Assembly: GCA_003344405.1 (NCBI GenBank)
Contig: NOWV01000042.1
Coordinates: 186,001-250,000 of the forward strand
Reading direction: 5' to 3'
Length of the DNA: 64,000 nt
From: Trichoplax sp. H2
Taxonomy: Eukaryota > Placozoa > Uniplacotomia > Trichoplacea
A program made the position numbers and the translations under genes. Shown one piece after another: positions 44,964 to 58,003 of the stretch. The notes beneath the pieces are model-generated. The model did no database searches. It saw nothing but the letters and a program-made list of their open reading frames with translations, and was not told the DNA's origin. Each line of letters starts with the position of its first letter. Within the stretch, counting starts at the first letter, position 1.

Positions 44964-47900
44964 ATGACTGACACCAGCTCATTAACTGATGAAGAATACC
45001 TGGATAAATACAAGATACGCAGCATTCTACAAGTAAGTTCGTTGTTAAATTAAGGAATGTCTTTTCTCTAAAATGGTACTTGTCATTGAATGAATATCCT
45101 ATTACCGATATGATCAATTACAGTAATATGTTGCTCTTCTTTCACTATTCTAAAGTGGTTGTGTTTATAATGCATAGAAAAAGATACTTTGATTAATCCC
45201 CTGTCTACCTATACAATACTGATGAATTATCCATAATTCGATTAAAATTCCGTGACGATTATACATATCAATCTTTATTACGTTCTCCTATCTGCTATTT
45301 CATCTTCGACGTTTTGGAGGCATAACCACAATCCTCCAGTAATTACAATCCGATACAAATCACTTCTTACTAGTTATTCGATACTGTCAACAGTATTGAC
45401 TAATGTAAAATCAATTAATTATTACTTAACAATCTACTAATTCCTTGGTACATCTGCGTCAACGCTGACAATATAGCAGTTAGACCCATGCGAAATTTGG
45501 TTCAAGGTGGACAGCCAACTAAATAATTATTGCTACAGTGATAAAACGATTGTCTTGAATAGTTTAAGAGTTCAATCCAATCCAAAGTTTTGAATCCATT
45601 TTGTGAGTAAAATAGAAGTAATAAATCACTTTCGTTAGCTTTCATTTACTATACTGTACATTTGCTTAAATAAATTATAATAATAATACCATTAATAAAA
45701 TCCAGGTGCACTGTACAATAGTCGTGTATCGGTAATTATCTTGGAGCATTATTTCAAAATTTCTACTGCACCTACTCTTATTAATTGAGACATTATTGTA
45801 CTGTAGATACTAGCGTTGCTACATGAAATCAAGCACATCATTGGGCAATACTAGAAAGATTCTGTTTTTGCCACCAAAGTTTAATCTTTTGATCCGTACA
45901 AATCATTACACTTACTCAATTGCTAGTATGAGCAACCTACAGGATGTAGTTATTTGTCATTTTGCTATCGTATAACTTATTTCATGAATACGAGTACAAT
46001 TTCAGTGTTGCAGCTCAGTATCATTTTTTTTTTACAACATTTTTGTTCTTGTGCTTTCTCTAAGTAAGATCTTGTTTTGCCTCTGTTAGTACAGATGTGC
46101 GCTTTTAGACAAGATATTATTATGATTTTATTGTTAATTCGTAGTTATTACAGTGGCAGTAGCCAACAAGAACGATTAATCCCACGGTTGAATATAAATA
46201 GGTTATTATGATTTGAGACTCCGGTTGTAAACTTATTTGTATTTATTAGCAAATACTACAGTATACTGTATACCAATTAGAAATGATATATTACTAGAGG
46301 CAACAAAGTATTATTCAATGTAAACTATACTCATACATTGGATAATTTCTTGGGTAAATCTTATAAAATGACTGCATGCTAACTAGAGGGCAAGAGAAAT
46401 AATTCTTTTCATCTGATATAATTGTGCTACCGTAGTAAGACCTAATGAGCTGCAACTTTTAACAACTATACTACTGTACTGTACAGTTCGATTGGATAGT
46501 TGACTTATATATTAAATTAATCAGGTACTTTATTGCTAGTCCGCTAAAGTTGTAATTCTTCGTAAATTACGTTACTGTAGGTGACTTAAACACAGACCTA
46601 GTTCATAATCACAGGAAAACCGATACTTGCATGTGTAGGTAGATTAAATGGTGTAGTGTATTGACAAACTGAATGTTGGTGATCGGGTACAGAACTATTA
46701 AACCTCCTTTTCTACACGCTATTCACCTTTACGTTCACTCTTTTGCGAAAGTTCAATTTGTATTAGAAAAATAAAAGAATTGTTACGACCCCAAAATAGA
46801 TCCACGACCGGTAAATCTTATCGAATGAATTCAAATAGCGCATCAATTTGACTATTCAGATAATGCTTACGCTTTACGGTGATCTCAGATCGGCTCATAT
46901 CAAGTCGCCTTTACACTACTCTTTAACTTCTTAATTATTACCAGGTCTTAAGCCTATTTGGCTAATGTGCAGCTAACTATTCATTGAATTAGTTGATTTA
47001 TTCACAAGCAAGTCATTTACCTACAGAATGCAGTAGCTCATGACAAAATCAAGAAAACTCACTCAATTAAACACTTAACATATCGCGATGTACCTATCCA
47101 TAATACTGTACGTAAATTTATGTATTTATGTATGATCTACAGTACAACCAGTACTGTTCATGGTTTAACTACTGTATTGTAATTTTTTGAGACTTTCTTA
47201 TATTTATTTATAATAAACTTGATCCCTGGCTGATCTTGGCCATACGTAATAAATAAGAATACGGCACAATTAACGTGAACATATCAGGAAAACAAGTACA
47301 ACTTATATACCATCTTATTCGTATGATAAAATATTTTGCACTTTCCTATCAAAAGAGGTTGCCAAAAATTGTATTCTATCGGTTCAACTCTACCGAAAGG
47401 GTTGTAATGATATTAGAAACTTTGTCGATCATAACGATGTCCTTTACCAGTGTATGATCTTTAGGAACATACGTAAGAACTGGCTACTAAAAATTCTTTT
47501 ACATTTAAGGTTAAAATTATTCTTTTACTAGACCTTATTCCGACAAGTTCTTCACGATCGTCCTTCAAACCCTATCAGTTACTTTCAAAAATGTCTTCAA
47601 GAAGATCTTAAGGTGGGTAGTAAACTAAAACCATTTATCATATATTCTCATCAACATCACGCTAAATTTTTGATAATGTGGTTTCTATGACGAATTGAAT
47701 TCATCGCGTTTGAGTCGATAAATATCATAATTTTATCCTCTAATTACTAGCTTGAATCAATAGTATTCGTTGCAATCGGAGTCAGATCATTCTTTTTATA
47801 GAATACAATATCACAATATGCGTACTTTCTAAGAGCTACTGTTAGCTAGTATATTCTTTCGTTAAGTTATTTCCGTTAATGATATATTGACGAAAGCTTT

Positions 47901-50900
47901 ACAGAAGTAATTATTCCTAAGAAAACGTAAATTTTTTCGACTTTTCTTGCGAAATAATTAAAATATTTTGCACGTATGCGGTATTGATCTTATATTAACG
48001 TTATTCTTCTTTTATCTAAAATGCATTATTTCTTAATGCTCAATCGCTTCAATAATATAATTTTTATCTGATATTGGGCTTCTATCAAATACGAAGTGCA
48101 ATTAAGTGACTCAGCATCAAGCGTACAAAAATACGATACACTTGAAAACCGATTCAATTAATTAATTATAGCGAAGATTAATCATACGGTGTATTATTGA
48201 AAATTCGAATTAATAATTAATTAATCAGTTGCGTAAATTTCAAAAACGTTAAAAATAGCAAAGGTAACTAACCACTATGAGTCCATTTAACGAACAGTAA
48301 GAACGTTCTCTTACCGAAGCACTTTAAAGTAATAAGAATTAGTCGTCATTTAACTATTTTGATATAAATTATTCTCGCTATTTACGACACTACGTTTGGG
48401 CTTATGATAAAAGAATTCATCATTATTTCATTTTATGACTCACAACGATTAATAATTAATCTACCTACGGTAGTACGTGTACCTTGATCCTGTATCAATT
48501 CATACTGATAAATACTAGAAAAGATGTATAGATTCTAAAACGCACTGTTTCATGTTATACTTGTAAGTGTAGTGCAATTTGTTTAATCCATACAAATTCT
48601 AGATGGCGATTACTCCAAGATTTGTTAGATTGCTTGTGTTGAGTATGTTCATATAGCTGAACAATCAACATCGTTTCATTGTTATTTCATAACAATCATT
48701 TTTGTAATTTGTTTTTTGTTGATCACGCGTATTTACCCTAGTGTAACATCATTGATATATGAATACATAAATGTCCGATTAGGAAGGACTATTGGATGAA
48801 ATACGCGATGGTTTTAACCACGATGGAAGGCATGATATTCCCCAGTTATTATTTCCTGTTGATGGAGGTAAGCTGAATAGTGTGATAAAATACCTTGCCT
48901 GGGATAGCGTTGATAAACAGATAACTGTTATAATTTGACATAAATTCGTAAGTTAAGAAATAACGTTAAAAATAGATTGCTTTCATTTTGACATTTGGTG
49001 GAGGTTTTTAATACTGAAGTGGAAATATTATGAAGCTAGATATTTTGGACACGAATATATAGTAGTACAGAATGAATAAGTTAATTAGGCACCAATACCT
49101 TTTCTGTACAGGGATTGTCTGCGCTATGCATATGTATATGTTAACGTATTAACTTGCAAATGAGCTACTTTTAGTACCGACGCTATTGTGCGACCTACTT
49201 TAAACTAAGGCTTAACGTTATGCGTCATCGTACGAATATTGTTGCCCCAATATGAAGTCCTAAAATGTTATAGAGCTATACTGTAGTTTAGCAGCTAACC
49301 GTAAACTCACATACTTAGTAAAGTTCTATTATTACTACACTGTTCAAGTCTTGTTCCATCGCTTTAATGATTTAGTTGAAGAAATGGTGTCAGGACCCTT
49401 CTTAGAAAGGATTGACTACTTCATAAGCATTTACCATCAATGGAATTAACACTGAACATCTTCATGACACTTTTTTAATTGACTGCTTATCACAGCTCTA
49501 TTATGGGCTTTCATTCATGATTAATTATTATTATAATGATACTTAAATGTTTTTATCATGCAGTAATATTGTCCAAGTGTTTCTTGTATAACGCGCATGA
49601 GGTTAGACTGCTCACAAGTAGTAAAATTTAATAGGCAGTCACTAATTAAAGAAGGGAATTAAAGAACTAGTACTGATTTGAAGATTAAATGACGTTTATA
49701 TAGCTATATGGCTAAGAATTAATACACATAGTATTACAAAACTGTTGCTTTGTACTATATTTGGGGAGATTATGACGATATGTATGGGCATTGACCTGAA
49801 GTTTAATATTATCTGTGTATTCATAGATAAATCGTACATCTAAAATACTAATTATTGTACTATACCTCAATATCTCTGTTGTTTTCAACTTGTTCTAAAT
49901 TTACAACAATAACAATAATGTGTAAATTGACTTAGTGCTTGTTTAAAGACTTGATATAACAGCTACAACACATCTCCATATTCTGTATTTGCTGTAAGAA
50001 ATCTTGCAAAAAGGTCATATATACGTATTACGTACTCGTAACCAGTAACTGTATATCGTTAAATCCTAGTAGCAGACATTAAAAGTACGTACGCTAAAAG
50101 AAATACAAAAATTTAGGAGAATATTAAGACATTGTTAAAGTACCAGCACTCATGTTGTTGCTAATTGTAGACTATTAGCAAGCTGAATATGAAATACAAA
50201 TTACAGTTATAGATTACTGCTATGATGCTAGAATCATTAATATCCAAGATATTATTGTACTCATACTTTGATACAACTTACAAATTACGCATTGGAATCT
50301 ATTGAATACCTAATTATAATCATCTGAAGGTGATAGTACCTACTGCGAAAGATAGCATTCGTAAATGTTTAATTAAACCTTTTTCAGCCAATTATCAGAT
50401 ACCTGATGTCGAAATTCACCTGTCATAGTAATCTAGTTCAATGGTCATTCTATAACTAATGAGAAATCTATCCTTGCTATATCATAGAGCATTGAAATCT
50501 ACAGCATGGAGCAAAGGGTTACAGAGTTGTGTCAGAATAACGTTTTTCAATCATAATTTACTGTAGATCTATCTAGGCGAGATTTTCGTTAATCATGTGA
50601 TTTCATATCTATATAAACGCGTAAGTAATTATCTACAAGCCACTTTCAGCAACAATTAACGGAAGGAGGCATTAATAGATTTTAACAATAGTTAGTACAT
50701 TACGTAACTATTTACGAACACCAAAATAGATGGAGAAGATTACACCAATAGTTTTCAACTTAACCTTTCTGGAATTAATAAGTATAGTATGAGGTATTGA
50801 AAGATGGACAAGTCGCGTTTTTGTTCCACTGATATGTCTGTACAATGTACGGATACAACTCTAATTTTAAGTAATGGTCCTTTACATTAGTTAATTATTG

Positions 50901-53900
50901 AATCGGAAACGATCCATTTTTATTCTCCCGGTTTTCTCTCTTTTAGTAGCGTAGTCCTTGACAATATATGCATATCCATTGCAAAGATTGAAAGGAAGGC
51001 CATTGCGCCGATAGGGAGTTTAGCTTCCTTTACTGTTTTTTTTGCGAGCCTGTTCATTCAATTTCAATGGAATATGTCGACTTCGCAATAATTTACAAAT
51101 CCCATTAGTTATAATCGGATTACAATTAGACTCATAAAAGGACGCATCTATAAAGGTACTGTATATTGTGGGATTTTACTATAAATGTTACTCTACCTGT
51201 AAAAAACTACACAAATTCTATTTACACCCTCCGATCCTGAACCTTGATTTTTCCTCCACTCACTGAAGTCGTAACTTGTGATTCATGCTAAAAATCTATC
51301 TTAGTAGTCTAAACAAAAAAAATTGCAATAAAGCGCTTGTATTTTTGATGTGATAGAAAGACATAAGAACGTAATATGGTATCTACTTAATTATGCTCTC
51401 CAGATTAAATATGTTAAGTATTTTAGTAAGCTTAAAATAAATGATACTTTAGAGTAAGCTAACGTATATTATCAATTAGATTTGTGATAGAAGCTTTACA
51501 GCACGATAAATTGATTAGAAGTAATTGATCTTAACACTCTTTTTCTCGCATATTGTCGCACGATTGCAGTATTGGATCACTTTTTTTGGATTACCTTTGA
51601 TCATGCTTACGCTTTAATCTGATGTAGCATTTACATTGCAATCAAACGTTAGGTGTCTGTTGTACTTGATCAAATTCAGATAGATAATTAGCCTACTGTA
51701 GATTTCGATTGATTATGATTATTTATCTATTGTACATCTGATTGAATACTTAATTTTCACATGGTGACCAGAAACTTACTAATAGCAACGCTTTAATTTC
51801 ATACTAGACAGATATCTACTTATAGTTGAGTTAGAGAGAATAATCAATTCTTTTCGTGTTTTTCTTTCCTTGTGTCATCATTAACTCTATTTTTATTGCT
51901 AAATATAGTATATTCTTAAAAATTAAACAGCATCTACGTTAGTCATGGTAACAACCGGAGTCATTTTTTTGTAGTACTGTAGTGCTTTCACAAACCGATA
52001 TGCGTTACTGGACCTTCATACATATCTAATTCTAAAAGTTACTTCGTAAGATCAGGATAATTTTATGCAACGAACAGACAATATTACCTTTCACTAATAT
52101 TTTTTACTTTATAATATTGTTTGCATGCACGAAATGTAAATTAATGTATCAATATGTTCACCTCATTGTTATCCAAATAACTGCTTATGTTTTCTCGCTT
52201 ATTTTTTTCCTATTGGTAATATTTTCGAATCCATTTAATTAGTACTTATTAAAATGGAATCAGATGTCTTTTAACTAATATTGACACTATTTCACAGCCT
52301 GTTGTAATACCGATTGAGCTCAACCTGATATATAAGTTTATACGCACTTGTGTCCTATCATGTAATTAAACTACACAGATTGACATACCGTACGTTCATG
52401 GATGGTATGGAAAGCATTTCATGCTTTAATGAATGATATTATGAATTACTTTTAATGGTAGCCATTTGATGGCTTGACAATTTTTTGCGTTATCATTTTA
52501 AGATACAACTTATCAATAGTACAACAAAATTTAGACTTTTTTCGATTATTTACACTATCTGATGTCGTTACATTGCTAGTTAGAGTTGTAACCTTTAAAT
52601 TCTTTTAAATTAAATAGTTCCTATCCTTTCTTTAGTGTCATTAATTGACCAGCAGGAATTGAGAATTCTCATAGTGTTTTTTAAATTAAAAAATTATGTT
52701 CTCTTATCATGTTTTAACTTATTTTTAAGGTGTTAGACAAGCCGATAGCGTAGAGTTTACACCTAAAGCTAGACCTCATAGAAGATTTCGGCGCTTTAAT
52801 AGCGAGGATATTTTCAGCGATATGCTGAGCAGAAGCTATGATCCTGATCAATTTAACAACGTTATCGATGCAAGGCATAAATTTATTAGTGCAGAAAATA
52901 CACCTCAAGGTGCTTCGACTCCAACAGCTCAAGAAACCCACAATAAAGAGCGTCGAAGAAGTATGCCGGCGCGTCCCGCTTTACTCAAAGGATTTAATTT
53001 CGGTGGTTTACATGAAACGCTAGAAGCAATTCGTAATAAATCCAGGTAGAAATTTTTATGTTCGTTAAACAAATGAATTACAAACTAACTGAATCAGTAA
53101 GGGCGCTTATTATATTGTAATCCATACTATCTGGTGGCATGCTTCACTGATATGTATGCGTAGTTTCTCAAATCAGGCCAGTATATATTCCTATGCGCTA
53201 TTATTTTATGATTAATGATATATAATTTTATATATAATTTATTCTTGAATTTGACAACCAGATTACAGATGATAATGTATCGTCATTAAACTATGTCTGT
53301 AGATGAAAACCGAATATTTGGTCGCTCTACAATTGACTATTACAATTCGAGTACCTAGCGCAGCACATAATTCTAATGAGTCACAAAATTCTTGTTTCTT
53401 TTAGCCCACGTCGCCTTTCACATGACACAACTCCTATCCATATCGGTGATGCAGAACCAAGTAGAGTATCAGTATCTGGGCTTAAATCGTGAGCAGTAAT
53501 TAATCTCATAACGACTCTGATTGCTAGTTTATAGTCAGTAATAGCAAATATAGTGCATTTATTATATCATCATTTAATGTATACAGACCTGCCTTAGAAG
53601 AGTTACCGGATGGAGTCTTTGACTTTGTGGACGCAATGCCGTTTTTAATCGAAGCAACGGTACAAAAATTTAATTGTAAAATTGAATCTGAAATCTCATT
53701 ACATAAATTGTAGATATTAGTAATAGATGATTCGTTATTTCGGAGAAAGAATGGGAATGATAATTAAATATTGTAGTTTTGATAATCGGATGTGCGTCAT
53801 AGAGAACTAACTTTCTTACAACAAACTGAATTCTGCTATAGAGAGAATTTAAGGAGAAGGTTGTTGCTGCAGTTGAACCACGCTTCGTTAAGAAGAAGGA

Positions 53901-55964
53901 AATGATCATCAAGTAAATTTACCATGTTATTGCTATCTTATGTAGATAGATGCAAGATAGTAAAATTAATTTTGATGCATATTTGAACGTAATCATGAAA
54001 TATGTTTAGTATTCAGTATTACTCAAAGTCTCACATCATATCAACTTGGTAATAATTCCGTCAATGCGTATGTTAATATAATATATGAATTTTGTGATTG
54101 TACAGGAAGGGAGATCTTGGCAAAGCGATATTTTTTGTAGCGCGCGGTTCGGTTGAAGGTATAATATTACTATATCGTTACTTTTCAATCCCATTAGTGA
54201 AATAATCCACGATGATATTTTTCAGTCATTTCGGACGATGGCGAAGTCATTTACGCAGAATTAGCGGAGGGTTCCTTTTTCGGAGAGATTGGTATAGACC
54301 GGTGTTTATATCGATAGTTATTATCAAGCATAAATTGTGTCAAATATCAAACTTACGTAGACCTTATATCATTAGTATAACTCAAACTATTATTCGGCCT
54401 GTGTATTTAAGCTAATTTTCTCTATGTATATTACTTTGACACCTTTACTTTTAGCAATTATGTTCGATATGCCGCGTACCTGTTCTGTTCGAGCTAGCAC
54501 GAAGTTAGTGAAGTATCTTAAAACAAAGATCGCTTTTAATGTTAAATAATACATTTATCTCAAATATACGGTATGAGAAGAAATACTAATTTCATATCAA
54601 TAATTATTATTGTTTCACAAAGCTGCATAATACTAGCTATAACCAGAGATAAATTTCGATCGCTATTGGAAGAAGATCCAAAGCTGAAAGATGTGTAAGT
54701 AATATCTGTCTGTTTATGCTGCAGTGTGTCGTATCTGTCCACTTAATTTATAGACATGAATTAATAATAACAACTTTCGGGATGTTGTATCTCTAAATTA
54801 TAGCGTAATGACTGAAGCAAGATCAAGATTACTTAAATTTAAAAGTCACCTAACTAAAGAGTCAGAGAATTTTGGTGGAGAGTTTGAAATTCCCTCAATC
54901 GCTGAAAGTTTAAAAAATGTAAATTTAATGTTTATTTTCGAACTTATGATGATGTATTTCATGCTGAACATTTTATACCCTTGTAGATACCTTTATTCGA
55001 AAACTGCGACCAAAAATTCCTGTATCAATTAGCTTTGCACATTAAACCAAGACTTGTCCAGGTAGATATGAAACACTATTTATGCAGCTGTTTTGACGTA
55101 TCATTGTTACCTATAAAGCACTTTATATGCTGATAGTCTTGTTAAACATATTCCGAATAATAGGCCGGAGAAATTATAATAAGTAAAGGTGAAATCGGTC
55201 GAGAGATGTTTTTTCTAGTGAGAGGAATGGTAAAGGTAAGGCAATGTGGTCGATTACAGACTTTCTCAGGCATTACAACATAACGTTGTAAGGGCTAACC
55301 GTTAACTTTTTATCAAGATTTTAGATTCTGAAACTGTTGCATTAGATGTTCAGGTCAGGCAATACTTCAAAATTATAATTTAATTAAATACAATTAAGCG
55401 ATGTTTCATTGCTGAAGTGCTCGTGTAAATGTGTATGCATATTGTTATGTACTACTTTTTAGGCATCCGATAATAGTAATGTAGATAAAATATTGGAGGT
55501 GAGATTAGCATCTACGAACTTTATTTTGTTAGGTTATTGTGCTACGATACTGCATTATTGCTCTTATAATTTTAAAATAAATTTCTACGCTTTTTCATTC
55601 TTAGATAGCGTCTTAGAATCAGTTGTACTATTGTACTACTAGATGCTTATACTCATAAATTTTCTTATTAATCTATGCTGTTGTATGATACGTTACATTG
55701 TAGGCTGGTGCCTTCTTTGGAGAAGTAGCATTGCTCTATAAAGTTCCGCGTACGTCATCAGTACAAGGTAGAAAATACCTTTCTGTTAAACTGCAAATAG
55801 CGTTAGCTGTTACCTGTTACAGTACCCAATAGTATTATTTTCTTTTATTATATATAGCTCTTACTTCGTGCGATCTATTAAGTGTATCGAAAGAATTATT
55901 TGATACCGTCCTGATAGAACATCCAGAACTAGGAGAACAAATCCAGCAAGCTGTATGCTTGTAG
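44964..55964 (+). CDS. PKA-regulatory-subunit-like protein: docking N-terminus plus two cyclic-nucleotide-binding domains
   Basis: Exons 44964-45032, 47532-47612, 48783-48867, 52730-53045, 53405-53488, 53587-53659, 53854-53912, 54106-54158, 54226-54291, 54455-54503, 54623-54694, 54804-54918, 54987-55061, 55164-55235, 55317-55352, 55463-55498, 55704-55767, 55858-55964 give 503 residues with phases closing. Residues about 10-45 (YKIRSILQTLFRQ, then RPSNPISYFQKCL) resemble RIIa/DPY-30 docking domains. A linker carries RRRSMPA and RRLSHD, both basic RRxS-type sites like a PKA inhibitor segment. CNB1 has GSFFGEIAIMFDMPRTCSV, and CNB2 (from IPLFENCDQKFLYQLAL) has GAFFGEVALLYKVPRTSSV; each keeps the phosphate-cassette Glu and Arg. 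Likely a cytosolic or ciliary cAMP/cGMP sensor; whether it binds a PKA catalytic subunit is unknown. A donor at 55953 could instead splice to 56034-56063 for a different C-terminus. Introns 1-3 are far longer (2.5, 1.2 and 3.9 kb) than elsewhere in the window. Confidence 0.85.
45033..47531 (+). other. Long intron 1 of the CNB-domain gene
   Basis: 2.5 kb without recognisable coding exons. Frames at 45252-45440 and 47275-47457 have no family content. TACTGTACAG motifs are scattered (for example near 46474). Confidence 0.6.
48868..52729 (+). other. Long intron 3 of the CNB-domain gene
   Basis: 3.9 kb, the longest intron in the window, with no open frame of 60 codons or more and no repeat I recognise. 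It could hold regulatory elements or small exons I cannot see. Confidence 0.6.
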
Positions 55965-58003
55965 ATAATTTTATTGAAGATCGTGTTTTATTTTTATGCT
56001 TATATCTTACATGCGTAATACTATCGTACTTAGGGTCAACTACGATATGAAACAAGGCATTAAAATGGGTTTTCGAGCCAATAGAGATTCCGATAACTTC
56101 TATTCAAGTGTTGAATGTAATGTATATTTGATGCAATTTAAGTCGTAAAGCATTTCGTTTGTGAATGGTATCCAGTGGAAAGAAAGTGTACAAGCTGATT
56201 CGTAGAAATTTGAGAGCCGATGCACTCCTGCGAAATTCATTTTTAATTTGAAAGGTTAAATTCAATTTTCATGGTGAAAGTCGTAGCCGATGAAAAATCC
56301 TTTCCTGCTAAATATTGTCTCCTCGATGAAGTCATAGCAACGACTACCGCTTCTACTTTAATATCAAGGATGTTCAAATCAATCGTAATTCATTGCCATA
56401 AACTAAATGTTTTTATAAATCCGTGATTAATAATGCAAAAGTAATGTATAAGATATTTTAATTTTTTGTAGTATCTGAAATTGCATACTTCTATTTTTAG
56501 TTTAATTATTGAAGTAATAATAATTAATTAATCTGTTACGTGCATCGCTATGTTGTCTATATTGTGCCTCTATAAAACTATCATTAACATTTTCATCTAT
56601 CGATAGAATTCTAGAAGATGGTAATTTTTTCGGTTTATTATAAATATCGTAGTTAAAGTTCTTTTCTTCGCATTATAATGTGCCACGATGAATAGAAAAT
56701 TTTTCGGTATTAATATGATAATCATACAAGGAAGAGGTGCATCTGATGAGCAACAATTTATACGTCGAAAATGCGTGCGATATCCATTTTTTTTCACTTA
56801 ATTTGTCAGGAAAGGTGTTAATATCGACATGTACGCGTATTTTGTCATTAATTACAGTAGTATATTTTAACCACCTCAATTTCAAAGAGATACAAATTGT
56901 CTTATTCCAAGATTGAAAAATTTTTTAAATTAACCTAAGCCAGTATTAATCTTAAATAAGTATATACTATATTCTATAGTATTACCATGATCATTAGATC
57001 AGTCTTGTTCGAGGGTTTGTGTTTGTAGACATATTCAAACGGAAGTGTTTCTCGACATTTTATTTCCAAATACCGAAGATAATTATCATCTGGTTAAGAA
57101 TATCTAAAGTTAACAGTTTAAGTTGTTGAGTAGTTCTGTTAACGATTTTGCTAGTGCTGATCATAATGTAGTAATATTCACTTTTAATGACTTTTACAGT
57201 AGTACTGGACTTTAGATACCTGATTTTCAATTATAACTATTTGTTATATCTGTCGTATGATTTTATAAGGTAATACTGCTGTGATTTTTAGTTCAAAGTA
57301 GATTGGAATGAATGAAATGTTCTATAATTCTACATGCTACGTGTTGTAATCAAACCATGAATATCATATCCAATGGACATTGGCAATAATCACCTAGTTC
57401 TATAAAATGTCAAACGGCCTTGCTTGTTAAATAAAGCCCGCATATTCAAATCTGGAGATTTTGCCATTGATGTTGCTGCACACGAGAATACTTTTTATTT
57501 TAATGATAGATTTGAGTTAATATACAGTATCTAATTACGGAATTACGAATTAGCTATCGTTTTCACTGATCTGAGAGACCGCTTGCACCTGTATGGCATA
57601 GTGTTGATAAATACTCGCATAGAGCGATTATTAGAATAGTTATGACAATCTTATCATCTCAGTTGCAAATAGTGCACCGTACACAGACATTGTTATAAGC
57701 TGAGAAAATGTTATAAGGATATAACGAAAATATATAATACTGTACATGATTCCAAAAGTTTTACTGATTCTAGCAAGTGTATTACCGTAACGGCAATATA
57801 TTTATTGTACATATCTAGATGTATACGAAAGGCGCGATAATGTATTCCAATTCTGCAATTTACTTAACGATATGATAAGAAAAGCGTTATATAACAATCG
57901 AAGTCATTATGGCTGAGAAATAATAATCTGCTTTAAAAATTCAATTTTTCTATGATAAAGTACATCAAGTTTACGATTTCCAAGTATACGAACTTGCTCG
58001 GTA
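55965..58003. other. Convergent intergenic region, CNB-domain gene and MRPL46
   Basis: About 2 kb with no coding exon assigned apart from a possible alternative last exon at 56034-56063. A minus-strand AATAAA (tttatt at 57801-57806) lies about 200 bases past the MRPL46 stop. The frames at 56597-56797 and 56673-56885 are unsupported. Confidence 0.5.
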
